Assembly (NCBI GenBank): GCA_045863555.1
Contig: BTUU01000007.1
Location: 124,001 to 188,000 of the forward strand
Direction of reading: 5' to 3'
DNA: 64,000 nucleotides
Source of the DNA: JACRLV01 sp045863555
Lineage (GTDB): Bacteria; Planctomycetota; Phycisphaerae; UBA1845; Fen-1342
In this document: positions 45,601 to 53,956 of the stretch, piece after piece
Position numbering within the stretch: position 1 is the stretch's first letter
Layout of the letters: each line of letters begins with the position of its first letter
The notes under the pieces: model-generated
What the model was told of the DNA's origin: nothing
What the model saw: only the letters and a program-made list of their open reading frames with translations
Databases searched by the model: none
Translations under genes and position numbers: made by a program

Positions 45601-46518
45601 ATGAGCAGACTGCGCACAGGCCTCCTCGCGCTCGCGGCGATCGCGGCGCCGGCATCGGCCGACCTCTACAGCCAGGATTTCGAATCCGACACGACTTCGA
45701 ACTGGACGATCCATACCGGCCCGTCCGACGCGGCTGCCGACTTTTTCTTCGACTACACGACGGTGGGCATTCCGGCCGCACCCGGCGGGTCGGGCACGCG
45801 CGGCATGAAGCTCCAGGCCAACCTCACCAACGGCATCTTCGGCGGCATGAGCGTTTCGCCGAACGGGCAGGATTTCAGCGGCGACTACACGGTCACGTTC
45901 GACTGGTGGGCGAACTTCAACGGCCCGTTCCCCGGCGGCGGCAGCGGTTCGACGAACCTCTCCACGTTCGGCATCGGCACCGCGGGCGCGACGACGCAAT
46001 GGCCCGGCGGCGTTCAGGACTCGGTCTGGTTCGCGGCCACCGGCGACGGCGGCTCCTCGGCCGACTGGCGGGCGTACTCCTCGGCGGCCGGAACGGGCTA
46101 CCCCGACGGCAGCCCGGTCTTCCCCTTCACGACCCGGAACAATACGAACCCCTACTTTGCCGCTTTCGGCAATAACCCGGCCCCCGCGGCCCAGCTCGCC
46201 CTCTTCCCGCAGCAGACCGGCAACACCGCTGTCGGCAGCGCGGGGATGGAATGGCACGAAGTTGTCATCGAGAAGCTCGGCACCACCGCAACCTGGACCG
46301 TCGACGGCACGCTCATGGCCACGATCGACCTCACCACGGTCACGCTCGGCGGCGGCAACATCTTCTTCGGCCACAGCGACATCAACGCCACGTCGTCGAC
46401 CGATCCGAACGACGCAGCGCTGCTCTTCACGCTGATCGATAACATCTCGGTCGTGCCCGAGCCCGGCAGCCTCGCGCTGCTCGCCCTCGGCGGCCTGCTC
46501 GTCGCTCGCCGGCGGTAG
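45601..46518 (+). CDS. PEP-CTERM sorted exported protein
   Basis: The ATG has AGGAG upstream. MSRLRTGLLALAAIAAPASA is a clear signal peptide. The mature part, about 260 residues, is Gly/Thr/Asn-rich and beta-predicted (DLYSQDFESDTTSNWTIHTG; GMEWHEVVIEKLGTTATWTV), resembling a lectin/LamG-like jelly-roll, but no family assignment is sure. The C-terminus VPEPGSLALLALGGLLVARR is a textbook PEP-CTERM signal (motif, membrane helix, Arg cluster), which exosortase and its partners use for sorting to the cell surface or matrix. No exosortase gene is in the window. A strong terminator follows. Confidence 0.9.
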   Translation: MSRLRTGLLALAAIAAPASADLYSQDFESDTTSNWTIHTGPSDAAADFFFDYTTVGIPAAPGGSGTRGMKLQANLTNGIFGGMSVSPNGQDFSGDYTVTFDWWANFNGPFPGGGSGSTNLSTFGIGTAGATTQWPGGVQDSVWFAATGDGGSSADWRAYSSAAGTGYPDGSPVFPFTTRNNTNPYFAAFGNNPAPAAQLALFPQQTGNTAVGSAGMEWHEVVIEKLGTTATWTVDGTLMATIDLTTVTLGGGNIFFGHSDINATSSTDPNDAALLFTLIDNISVVPEPGSLALLALGGLLVARRR

Positions 46519-46570
46519 TCGAAGCAGCGGCGGAACTCCGCGCGGCCTCGACGGGGTCTTCAGAATCTGC

Positions 46571-46601
46571 GACAGGGATGCGAGCTTCTCGCATCCCTGT
46601 C
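46571..46601. terminator. Strong bidirectional hairpin terminator
   Basis: A perfect 14-bp inverted repeat (GACAGGGATGCGAG and its complement) has a three-base CTT loop and is followed by TTGCTT. It lies between the convergent PEP-CTERM and racemase genes, starting five bases from the racemase stop, and can serve both. Confidence 0.85.
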
Positions 46602-46605
46602 TTGC

Positions 46606-47562
46606 TTACTTGGCCGCGCAGGTCGCGCCCTGCACCGCCGTCGAATGCAGCGAACCCGTGCAATAGGCGCGCACGCCCGCCGCCCCGTACCGGCACAGAA
46701 CTTCGTGTTCGCGGACATTCAGCGCCGAGCCGACCTCGGCTTCGGTCAGTCCATCGCCCAGCAGGACGACCTCGTCGCCCGGCCGATCGCCCGGTTCGAC
46801 GCTCACGTATGAGCTGTTCATGCCCGTCTCGAGGATGCTCTGGCGACGGCCGTTGATGATCACCGGCGCACCGGGCGCGATCCGGTTCGTGTAGCCGCCG
46901 AGAATCACGCCCACGCGCGGCGCGACGAATCCGGTGTATCCGATCGGCCCCTGCGTATCGCGGACCGTGTAGAGCCGCGTGCTCACCCGCGTCGACCCGC
47001 GATAGAGCCCGATGCCCGGCCGCACGCCGTCCAGCCACGCCTCGCGGCATTCCAGCATGGCCGTGCACGCGCAGAGCTTCCGCAGGGGGCGGCCGCCCAC
47101 GACGCCGACGAACCGCTCGACCGCGTCGAGGTTCGCCGCGTGCGTGTGGATCTCGTCGGTCGCGACAGCCTCCAGCAAGGCGTCGAGTTCGCCGGGGTCG
47201 CAGCCGAAGCGCTGCATCCCCGTGTCGACCGTGACGGCGACGCGCATGCCCCGGAACCGCTCGGCGTCCCGCAGCGAGCCGATTGACGGGCGCAGGCCGA
47301 GTTCGCGGTACTCCGACGGATCGTCTTCCGGCGGGCCGATGACCAGTCCCGGCCGGCCGACCTCGCGCGCCTCGCTCACGTAGAAGTACGCGAAGTCGTC
47401 GACGGCGGAAGCGATCGCATCCGCGACCCGCGCCGCGCCGAGGCCGTACGCGTCCGCCTTGATGACGGCAACGACCGGCACGCGCGTATGTGCCCGGATT
47501 CGCTCCGCGTTTGCCCGAATGTGATCCAGATCGATGGTTGCAGTGATGTGCTTCGTGCGCAT
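46606..47562 (-). CDS. alr: Alanine racemase-like PLP enzyme (short form)
   Basis: Starting at MRTKHITATIDLDHIRANAE, the 318-residue protein has the PLP lysine in VVAVIKADAYGLGAARVA, the alanine-racemase barrel and a C-terminal beta domain (PVIINGRRQSILETGMNSSY, PGDEVVLLGDGLTEAEV, ALNVREHEVLCRYG). It is about 50 residues shorter than usual Alr. In the C-terminal domain ETGMNSS occupies the place where the family has RVSMDQ, so the usual Asp/Cys-carboxylate region is altered. The catalytic Tyr would be within GPIGYTGF. L- to D-alanine conversion for the cell wall is likely, but another amino acid is possible. The frame extends upstream without family likeness. Confidence 0.75.
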   Translation of the reverse strand: MRTKHITATIDLDHIRANAERIRAHTRVPVVAVIKADAYGLGAARVADAIASAVDDFAYFYVSEAREVGRPGLVIGPPEDDPSEYRELGLRPSIGSLRDAERFRGMRVAVTVDTGMQRFGCDPGELDALLEAVATDEIHTHAANLDAVERFVGVVGGRPLRKLCACTAMLECREAWLDGVRPGIGLYRGSTRVSTRLYTVRDTQGPIGYTGFVAPRVGVILGGYTNRIAPGAPVIINGRRQSILETGMNSSYVSVEPGDRPGDEVVLLGDGLTEAEVGSALNVREHEVLCRYGAAGVRAYCTGSLHSTAVQGATCAAK

Positions 47563-47611
47563 GGGAACCACCTGAAGTGAGACATCCTTGTCCACGGCGA
47601 CAGTATAGCCC

Positions 47612-47617
47612 GCGTGT
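47612..47617 (-). promoter_or_regulatory. Putative -10 box (TATACT) for the racemase gene
   Basis: TATACT lies 50 bases before the ATG on the minus strand. The -35 region is weak. A matching TATACT faces the other way 85 bases further on. Confidence 0.35.
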
Positions 47618-47700
47618 GCCCGCGGATTCCAGCCCATTCTTGCACCATCCGCAACCGCGGCCGTGCGATACGCGTTCAGCCCGTTCCCCGACCCTCCCGC

Positions 47701-47706
47701 TATACT
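47701..47706 (+). promoter_or_regulatory. Putative -10 box (TATACT) for hldE
   Basis: TATACT lies 32 bases before the ATG of hldE. No clear -35 box is present. Confidence 0.4.
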
Positions 47707-47738
47707 CTCGGCCAACCGTTTGAAGATTTCGGAGCCCC

Positions 47739-49220
47739 ATGCAACGCGAACTTCTGGCCGTCCTCGATCGTTTTCCCGGCCGCCGCGTCCTCGTCGTCGG
47801 CGACTTCATGCTCGACCGCTACGTCTTCGGCGACGCCGAGCGGATCAGCCCCGAAGCACCCGTGCCGGTCCTCCGCGTCGTCGAACGGCAGGACCGCGTC
47901 GGCGGTGCGGGTTCCGTCGCCCTGAACGTCGCCGCCCTCGGGGCGAGCGTCGCCTGCTTCGGCGTCCTGGGGCATGACCCGTTTGGTGAACGGGTCGGGC
48001 GGCTGCTTTCGGATGCCGGGGCCGATGTAGCCGGGTTGCTGCGGGTCGACGACCGGCCGACGATCACCAAGACCCGGCTCGTCGGCCTGGCCGAGCATCG
48101 CCACCGGCAGCAGATCCTCCGGGTCGATGATGAGATTTCCGGTCCCCTTTCCGCCGCGGACCATGGCCGGCTGATCGAGCGGATCGAGGCCGCGATCGCG
48201 GATGCGGACGTTGTGTGCCTCGAAGATTATGCAAAGGGCGTCCTTTCGATCGAGCTTTGCCAGCGCGTCATCGCGGCCGCGCGAAACGCCGGCAGACCCG
48301 TGCTCGTCGATCCGCCCCGGCAGCGCGTCTGGGACAAGTACCGCGGGGCGACGCTGCTGACGCCGAACCGGGCGGAGCTTGAGATCGGGGCCGGGCGGTC
48401 GCTGAAGGATGACGCCGTCGAGCCGGCCGCGCAGGAGCTGCTCGCGGCCAATGACTTTGCGGCGCTGGTCGTGACGCTCGGGCGAGACGGGGCGCTGCTC
48501 GTTCGCGCCGATGGGCCCGCGACGCACTTTCCGACGCGCCCGCGGGCGGTGTACGACAACACGGGTGCGGGCGATGCCGTGCTGGCGATGATGGCCGTGG
48601 CGCTGGCGGCCGGGGCGTCGCTGGAGGAGGCCGTGCCGCTGGCGAACATCGCGGGCGGGCTGGAGGTCGGCAAGTTCGGGTGCGTGCCGATCACGCGGGA
48701 CGAGGTGCTGGCCGAGCTGCACGCGGGGCACGAATCGTCGACGCGGGGGAAGATCCGCTCGGTCGCCGATCTCGTCGCCGAGTTGACCGCCCGGCGGCAG
48801 CGCGGGGAGAAGGTGGTCTTTACCAACGGCTGCTTTGACATCCTGCACCCCGGGCATGTCGAGCTGCTGGAGAAGTCGAAATCGCTGGGCAGCGTGCTGG
48901 TCGTGGGGCTGAACAGCGATGCGTCCGTCCGCTCGCTGGGCAAAGGCGACGACCGGCCGATCCGGCGGCAGGCGGACCGGGCAAGGATGCTGGCGGCGCT
49001 GGAGGCGGTGGACTTCGTCGTGCTGTTTGACGAGGCGGACCCGGGGCGGCTGATCGAGGCGGTGGTGCCGGATGTGCTGGTGAAGGGGTCGGACTGGGCG
49101 GGCAAGGGGGTCGTCGGGCAGGGGTTTGTCGAGGCGCGCGGGGGGCGGGTGGCGCTGGTGGAGCTGGTTGAGGGGTATAGCACGACGGGGGAGCTGGGGC
49201 GGATACGGGGCACCCGATGA
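47739..49220 (+). CDS. hldE: Bifunctional D-beta-D-heptose 7-phosphate kinase / heptose 1-phosphate adenylyltransferase
   Basis: HldE carries out two steps of ADP-heptose synthesis for the LPS inner core. Residues 1-325 form the ribokinase-type kinase with VGDFMLDRYVFGDAERISPE and the anion hole NTGAGDAVLAMMAVAL. From about residue 360 the nucleotidyltransferase domain has VVFTNGCFDILHPGHVELLE and PDVLVKGSDWAGKGVVG. At 493 residues it is a full-length fusion. This argues for an outer membrane with heptose-containing LPS. Downstream only a convergent small gene follows; the phosphatase gmhB and epimerase hldD are not in the window. Confidence 0.95.
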   Translation: MQRELLAVLDRFPGRRVLVVGDFMLDRYVFGDAERISPEAPVPVLRVVERQDRVGGAGSVALNVAALGASVACFGVLGHDPFGERVGRLLSDAGADVAGLLRVDDRPTITKTRLVGLAEHRHRQQILRVDDEISGPLSAADHGRLIERIEAAIADADVVCLEDYAKGVLSIELCQRVIAAARNAGRPVLVDPPRQRVWDKYRGATLLTPNRAELEIGAGRSLKDDAVEPAAQELLAANDFAALVVTLGRDGALLVRADGPATHFPTRPRAVYDNTGAGDAVLAMMAVALAAGASLEEAVPLANIAGGLEVGKFGCVPITRDEVLAELHAGHESSTRGKIRSVADLVAELTARRQRGEKVVFTNGCFDILHPGHVELLEKSKSLGSVLVVGLNSDASVRSLGKGDDRPIRRQADRARMLAALEAVDFVVLFDEADPGRLIEAVVPDVLVKGSDWAGKGVVGQGFVEARGGRVALVELVEGYSTTGELGRIRGTR

Positions 49221-49265
49221 TGGCGGAAAATCGGTAAGTTGCGTTGCTCCAAGTTGCTCGCCTCA

Positions 49266-49637
49266 TCAGCGCCTGCTTTCGCTTTGAATCCATCGCAGCA
49301 ATCCATCCGCTGAGCCGCGCAGCACGTCCTCCGGCGGCGCTTTCGCGCAGAGTTCCTCCAGCAGCATCGTCGCCTCGACGCGGAATAGTGAGTCCACGTT
49401 GGTCAGCGGCATTCGCGCGAGGAGGTCGAGCAGGGCGCGGCGGTTCCAGCCTGCGTCCGAGCAGAAGAACACCGCGACCGTCTCTCCGCTTACCGGCCAC
49501 ATCGCCCGGCCGCAGTCCGGACACGCGACGTCGGCGAACCAGTCGATGCGCTCGATGGTGACGAGGTCGCGGCACCAGGGGCAGCGCGCGGTTAGTACGC
49601 CGAGGGTCGACGAGGTCCAATCGACCATTTGGGTCAT
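49266..49637 (-). CDS. Small zinc-ribbon protein of unknown function
   Basis: The 123-residue product has CPWC and CPDC pairs about 20 residues apart (TARCPWCRDLVTIER ... ADVACPDCGRAMW), a likely zinc ribbon. The rest is helical (RALLDLLARMPL; ATMLLEELCAKAP). No membrane segment is seen, unlike the two zinc-ribbon membrane proteins elsewhere in the window. It converges with hldE across 45 bases. No known family. Confidence 0.6.
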   Translation of the reverse strand: MTQMVDWTSSTLGVLTARCPWCRDLVTIERIDWFADVACPDCGRAMWPVSGETVAVFFCSDAGWNRRALLDLLARMPLTNVDSLFRVEATMLLEELCAKAPPEDVLRGSADGLLRWIQSESRR

Positions 49638-50107
49638 TGCGGCCTCCTATCGGGGTCCATCGTAGCTCCCTCGCGGACCGTTGCCCGCCAAGTCGCCCGT
49701 GAACGGGCGGTTCACGGGAGAAGGTGCGCAGCGTGTGTGTACACGCGATTTGCGCATCTTCCAATAATATCGCGGTTCTGGGAGCGCCAGAGGGGTGGAC
49801 GAAACGTGAACTGCGCATCTTCGGTCATGCTTGCGCTCCTTCTCGGGCATCCTGGGGAGCTTTCCTGCCCGCGCTATCTGGGATTATCGCTGCGGTTTCG
49901 GTCGGGCGGCGGGCAGAGCGGCGGATTGGCGGCGAATGGCGGGCTTTGGCGGGTTTTACGGGTTATTGGCGGGCGGAGCGGTCGGCGAGGTCGTCGCAGC
50001 AGCGGAGGATTGGGGCGCTGCGCTGCCGTGGGCGGGGTTCAATGCATCCATGCAGGAATCTGGCGCATCGGCGCGGGAGCGGTTATCCTACGGGGATGGG
50101 AGCATCT
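49638..50107. other. Intergenic region with TGGCGGG repeats, no gene supported
   Basis: The stretch holds several open frames but none with protein-like composition. From 49921 to 49980 a TGGCGG(G/C) heptamer occurs five times, spaced irregularly by 3-13 bases (GATTGGCGGC, AATGGCGGG, TTTGGCGGG, TATTGGCGGG). A second patch of the same heptamer lies at 55541-55590, before the ATPase gene. Base composition changes here from GC-rich hldE to a more mixed sequence. Confidence 0.5.
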
Positions 50108-50311
50108 GTGAGAAACGACACGATCGATTCACGGCCAGCGCGATTTTGCGTGGAGACGTTCTCGAACGGCTTATTTGTCCAAGTCGCGAGGCTCGCGGAC
50201 GAGCGCGTGGCGTTTGTCCAAGGCGAGGACGCGGTACGACTCGTCGACGAACTGGATCGCGCGACTGACATCGTCACGGGCGATGACATTCTCTCGAATT
50301 ACTTTGATTGA
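50108..50311 (+). CDS. Small protein of unknown function upstream of the restriction-modification gene
   Basis: A GTG start with GGGAG five bases upstream gives 67 residues (MRNDTIDSRPARFCVETFSN ... DDILSNYFD); an ATG 12 bases further up is possible. The sequence is protein-like and acidic (DAVRLVDELDRATDIVTGDD), with no known domain. It precedes the restriction-modification gene by about 145 bases on the same strand and could be a regulator or just a neighbour. Confidence 0.45.
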   Translation: MRNDTIDSRPARFCVETFSNGLFVQVARLADERVAFVQGEDAVRLVDELDRATDIVTGDDILSNYFD

Positions 50312-50455
50312 TCGCGGCCGGCGTACCGCGGCGACCGAACGCGGGCGGCGGATAGACTGCCGGCGGCCAGCGGCGGCTCCTGATCTCGGTTTCGTCGTTG
50401 ACGGCGTTTTGCTACGATCTGGCCCACGAATGCGCATCTGCAAGGAGGCTCGCGC

Positions 50456-52228
50456 TTGGCAAAATCACGCGCCGGCTCGACGAAACGGGCCCCCAAGCCT
50501 GAAAAACTGATCGAGAAGTACTACGCGGACCTTGCGGCGCTTGCCCATCAAGGGGTGCTGTACGAACAGGGCACGCGGCCGGCGTTTCACGCGCTGCTTC
50601 ACGAATTCGGGAAGGCACACCGCTGGACGCTGATCGCCGAGCACTCGAAGAAGGTCAACGGGCGGACGATCATCCCGGACGGGACATTCAAAGACGACAT
50701 GAATCTCGTCCGCGGATACTGGGAAGCCAAGGACACGGCCGACAAGCTGGATGCGGAAATCGCGAAGAAGCGCAAGGCGGGATACCCGAGCAACAACATT
50801 ATCTATGAGGACAATGCGACGGCCGTCCTGATTCAGAACGATCGCGAAATCCTTCGCGTCGACATGAAGGATCCGGTGAAGCTGGGGGAACTGCTGACCG
50901 AGTTTTTCCGGCATGTCGAACCGGAAATCGAGGAATTCGAGCACGCCGTTGACGAATTCAAAGAACGCGTCCCCGACCTGGCCGAGGGACTGAAAAAGAA
51001 GATCGACCTCGCTCACAAGCAGAACAAGCCGTTCCAGCAAGCGTTTGACCAGTTCTTCGAGGTCTGCCGCACGAGTCTGAATCCGAACCTCTCCGCCGCC
51101 GCTGTGGATGAGATGCTGATCCAGCACATTCTCACTGAGCGGCTCATCCGGGAAATCTTCGACAATCCCGAGTTTGTGCGGCGCAATGTCATCGCGGCCG
51201 AGGTCGAGAAGGTCATGCAGGCGATGACCAGCCAGAGCTTCGACCGCAACACGTACCTGAAGGAGCTGGACCGGTTCTACGTCGCGATCGAGCACGCCGC
51301 GCGGACGATGACCGATTTTTCGGATAAGCAGCACTTTCTGAACACGGTCTACGAGCGGTTTTTCCAGGGCTATTCGGTGAAGCTCGCCGACACGATGGGG
51401 ATCGTCTATACGCCGCAGGAGATCGTGGATTTCATGTGCGCGAGCGTGGCGGAGGTGCTCGAAACGGAATTCGGCAAGAAGATGTGGAGCGACGACGTTT
51501 ACATCATCGACCCGTGCACGGGGACGGGTAACTTCATCGTCAACCTCATCCGCCGTATCCCCAAGGCCAAGCTGGAGGGCGTGTATAAGCACCGGCTGTT
51601 CGCCAATGAGATCATGCTGCTGCCGTACTACATCGCGGCGCTGAACATTGAGCATGCGTATTTCGAACAGGCCGGGAAGTACGAGTCATTTGAGGGTTTG
51701 TGCTTCGCCGACACTTTGGATCTAGCCGAGCACGCGCAAACCAACTTCGGCTTCATGACCGCGCGGAACACGGCGCGCGTAGACAAGCAAAAACGGGCGC
51801 CGATCACCGTAGTCGTCGGCAATCCACCATACAACTACCGGCAGGTAAACGAAAACGATAACAATAAGAATCGAAAATACGAGATTCTCGACCGGCGCAT
51901 CACGGAGACTTACGCCCGCAATTCGACCGCCACGAATAGAAATGCCCTTGGTGACGCCTACATCCGTTTTTTTCGCTGGGCGGTTGATCGATTGGGACCA
52001 CGCGATGGCGTGGTTTGCTACGTCACCAATAATGGTTTCATCGATCAGATCGCGTTCGATGGATTTCGCAAGCACTTGTCGCGCGACTTCACGGACGTGT
52101 TTCACGTCGATTTGAACGGCGATGTACGTAGCAATCCGAAGCTCAGCGGCACGACACATAACGTCTTCGGAATTCAGGTTGGCGTCGGAATCACGATTGC
52201 GGTTCGAAATCGGTCACGTGAGAAATGA
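50456..52228 (+). CDS. Single-chain restriction-modification enzyme, N-terminal part (nuclease and adenine methyltransferase)
   Basis: TTG start with a perfect AAGGAGG seven bases upstream. Residues 74-92 contain PD at 74-75 and EAK at 90-92 (IPDGTFKD ... GYWEAKDT), a PD-(D/E)xK nuclease core. A helical connector follows. The N6-adenine methyltransferase has motif I DPCTGTGNF at about residue 352 and motif IV NPPYN at 456. This is the arrangement of type IIG / 'type ISP' single-polypeptide enzymes, which need both halves. The frame stops at TGA after RNRSREK, but the same frame continues for 449 more codons, so this is the front of a split gene. Whether it makes an active enzyme is unknown. 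The last 600 bases are less GC-rich than the first part. Confidence 0.88.
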   Translation: MAKSRAGSTKRAPKPEKLIEKYYADLAALAHQGVLYEQGTRPAFHALLHEFGKAHRWTLIAEHSKKVNGRTIIPDGTFKDDMNLVRGYWEAKDTADKLDAEIAKKRKAGYPSNNIIYEDNATAVLIQNDREILRVDMKDPVKLGELLTEFFRHVEPEIEEFEHAVDEFKERVPDLAEGLKKKIDLAHKQNKPFQQAFDQFFEVCRTSLNPNLSAAAVDEMLIQHILTERLIREIFDNPEFVRRNVIAAEVEKVMQAMTSQSFDRNTYLKELDRFYVAIEHAARTMTDFSDKQHFLNTVYERFFQGYSVKLADTMGIVYTPQEIVDFMCASVAEVLETEFGKKMWSDDVYIIDPCTGTGNFIVNLIRRIPKAKLEGVYKHRLFANEIMLLPYYIAALNIEHAYFEQAGKYESFEGLCFADTLDLAEHAQTNFGFMTARNTARVDKQKRAPITVVVGNPPYNYRQVNENDNNKNRKYEILDRRITETYARNSTATNRNALGDAYIRFFRWAVDRLGPRDGVVCYVTNNGFIDQIAFDGFRKHLSRDFTDVFHVDLNGDVRSNPKLSGTTHNVFGIQVGVGITIAVRNRSREK

Positions 52229-52270
52229 ACGGTCTCTATCGCCCGTCTACCTGAAGCTTGGCGTCGCGAA

Positions 52271-53578
52271 GTGAAGCTACAATGGCTAGCGGATCGTCGA
52301 TCGTTGGCGGGCGTCGAATGGGAAGCGACCTCGGCGCACGAAGATGGGACTTGGCTGCGCCCCCAGAACTCCGCGGCGTTCGGCGAGTTCACTCCGCTAG
52401 GAGTTAGGGCTCGATTCAAGACTCAGTCGCCGAATGGGCCTAACGCCATCTTCGACGCGTTCAGCCTCGGCGTGACGACCGCGCGCGACAACGTCGTTTA
52501 CGACTTCAACTCGGAGCCGCTGATCAACCGCATAAGGGAGTTTATCGAAGCCTACAACAGTGAGGTCGACAGGTACCGTCGAACTGGCAACGAACAACCT
52601 ATTGACGATTTCGTGACGTACGACTCGATCAAATGGAGTCGTGATCTCAAACTGGATGTGGCACGAGGTAAGTACGCGGAATACCGCGAAGACAAACTCA
52701 GACGGAGCCTGTTTCGTCCATTCTGCAAACAAATGTTGTTCTATGATCGTATTCTGAACGAAGAGGCCCGAAGCTTCGATGTGATTGTACCGACTAAGAC
52801 GGCGGAGTCGGAAAACGCGATGATCTGTGTTCCGAATGCGGGGGGACGCACGCCGTATTGGGCCATCGCGACGAACTGCATCTCGCACTACGCCCTTTCA
52901 TCGTTGGATGCGACACAGTGCTTCCCCTTCTACGTCTACGACGAAGACGGCACTAACCGCCGCGATAACATCACCGATTGGGCGCTCAAGCAGTTCCGCG
53001 ACCACTACAAGGACAAGAAGATCGACAAGTGGGCGATCTTTCACTACGTCTACGGCCTGCTGCACCACGGCGGCTATCGCGAAAAGTTTGCCGACAACCT
53101 CAAACGTGAATTGCCGCGCATTCCGTTCGCGCCGGATTTCTGGGCGTTCTCGAAGGCCGGCAAGAAACTCGCCGGGCTGCACCTCGACTACGAATCGCTC
53201 GAACCCTGGCCGTTGAAATGGGTCGAAACCGCCGGCGAGCCGCTGTCGTACCGGGTCGACGACAAGATGCGGCTCAGCAAGGACAAGAGTGCGCTGGTCG
53301 TGAATAAGTCGCTCACGCTGGAGGGCATTCCGACGGACGTGTACGAGTATCGGCTCGGGAATCGCTCGGCGCTGGAGTGGGTCGTCGATCAGTATCAGGT
53401 TTACACCGATCCGCGCAGCGGCATCACGAGCGACCCGAATCGCGCGGATGATCCCGAGTACATCGTGCGGCTGGTCGGGCAGGTCGTTCGCGTGAGCATC
53501 GAGACGGTGAAGATCGTGCGGGGGCTGCCGGAGGAGTACAGCGAGAAACTCCCCGACCATGCGTCGGCGCCGGCTTAG
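52271..53578 (+). CDS. Single-chain restriction-modification enzyme, C-terminal part (target recognition), separated by one in-frame TGA
   Basis: This frame is exactly in phase with the N-terminal part: only the TGA at 52226-52228 lies between them, and the 14 codons after it (TVSIARLPEAWRRE) read as the normal family linker. The GTG taken as start is therefore nominal. The 435 residues cover the end of the methyltransferase and the target-recognition domain (RPFCKQMLFYD; YYWAI-type blocks; KWAIFHYVYGLLHHGGY; FWAFSKAGKKLAGLHLDYES). The first 650 bases are low in GC, the remainder returns to the genomic style. As a separate protein it might still pair with the N-terminal part; otherwise the gene is a recent pseudogene. 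Confidence 0.8.
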   Translation: MKLQWLADRRSLAGVEWEATSAHEDGTWLRPQNSAAFGEFTPLGVRARFKTQSPNGPNAIFDAFSLGVTTARDNVVYDFNSEPLINRIREFIEAYNSEVDRYRRTGNEQPIDDFVTYDSIKWSRDLKLDVARGKYAEYREDKLRRSLFRPFCKQMLFYDRILNEEARSFDVIVPTKTAESENAMICVPNAGGRTPYWAIATNCISHYALSSLDATQCFPFYVYDEDGTNRRDNITDWALKQFRDHYKDKKIDKWAIFHYVYGLLHHGGYREKFADNLKRELPRIPFAPDFWAFSKAGKKLAGLHLDYESLEPWPLKWVETAGEPLSYRVDDKMRLSKDKSALVVNKSLTLEGIPTDVYEYRLGNRSALEWVVDQYQVYTDPRSGITSDPNRADDPEYIVRLVGQVVRVSIETVKIVRGLPEEYSEKLPDHASAPA

Positions 53579-53631
53579 CGGCGGGACGAGGGGTGCGTCG
53601 AGGGACGGCACCCTACGCTCGTGTCCCTTCC

Positions 53632-53809
53632 ACATGCCCACGCGAACAGCCGTGGGCATGGCACCCGTTTTTTACATGCCCACGCGAACAGCCGTGGGCA
53701 TGGCACCCGTTTTTACATGCCCACGCGGACGGCCGGGGGCATGGCAGCCGTTCTTTACACGCCCACGCGGACGGCCGGGGGCATGGCAGCCGTTTTTTTA
53801 CATACCCAC
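53632..53809. repeat. Tandem array of 41-43 bp hairpin units with T-runs
   Basis: Four units plus a partial fifth begin at 53632, 53674, 53715, 53757 and 53800. Each has ATGCCCACG, a loop of about eight bases, and CGTGGGCAT (units 1-2) or CGGGGGCAT (units 3-4), then GGCA(C/G)CCG and five to seven T residues, sometimes broken by C. Units 1 and 2 are almost identical, as are 3 and 4. Each unit resembles an intrinsic terminator of the plus strand. Translation in any frame gives repeated 14-residue peptides without protein character. Confidence 0.85.
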
Positions 53810-53881
53810 GCATGCTTACGGCACAGAGGTAGCGCATTTTGGGTCGAAGGAGCATCGTTCGGCGTTGTGCCGAAAGCATGC
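53810..53881. repeat. Hairpin repeat sharing arms with 25260-25291
   Basis: GCATGCTTACGGCAC and GTGCCGAAAGCATGC pair with one A-A mismatch and enclose about 42 bases. The arms and the mismatch match the hairpin at 25260-25291, and both are followed by CA(C/T)CCG. A smaller element (TGCGGGCAGGATGCCC, then CACC) follows at 53909-53933 and recurs at 55700-55725. Confidence 0.75.
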
Positions 53882-53956
53882 CATCCGTCCGCTCGTGCGG
53901 AAATTGGGTGCGGGCAGGATGCCCACACCACCCTGCTCATGATGCGAACAGCGTGG

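Noticed and set aside
49638..50107. Possible CRISPR or iteron origin in the TGGCGGG stretch
   Set aside because: Spacing is irregular and units are too short and GC-simple for a CRISPR; no dnaA boxes or replication gene directly beside it.
52226..52228. Selenocysteine at the TGA of the restriction-modification gene
   Set aside because: No reason for Sec at this linker position in the family and no evident SECIS-like hairpin immediately after it; nonsense mutation or split is more likely.
53559..53942. Open frame of 127 codons with repeated MPTRTAVGMAP peptides
   Set aside because: The peptide repeats only mirror the 42-bp hairpin units; all frames of the array stay open, so openness is no evidence of coding.
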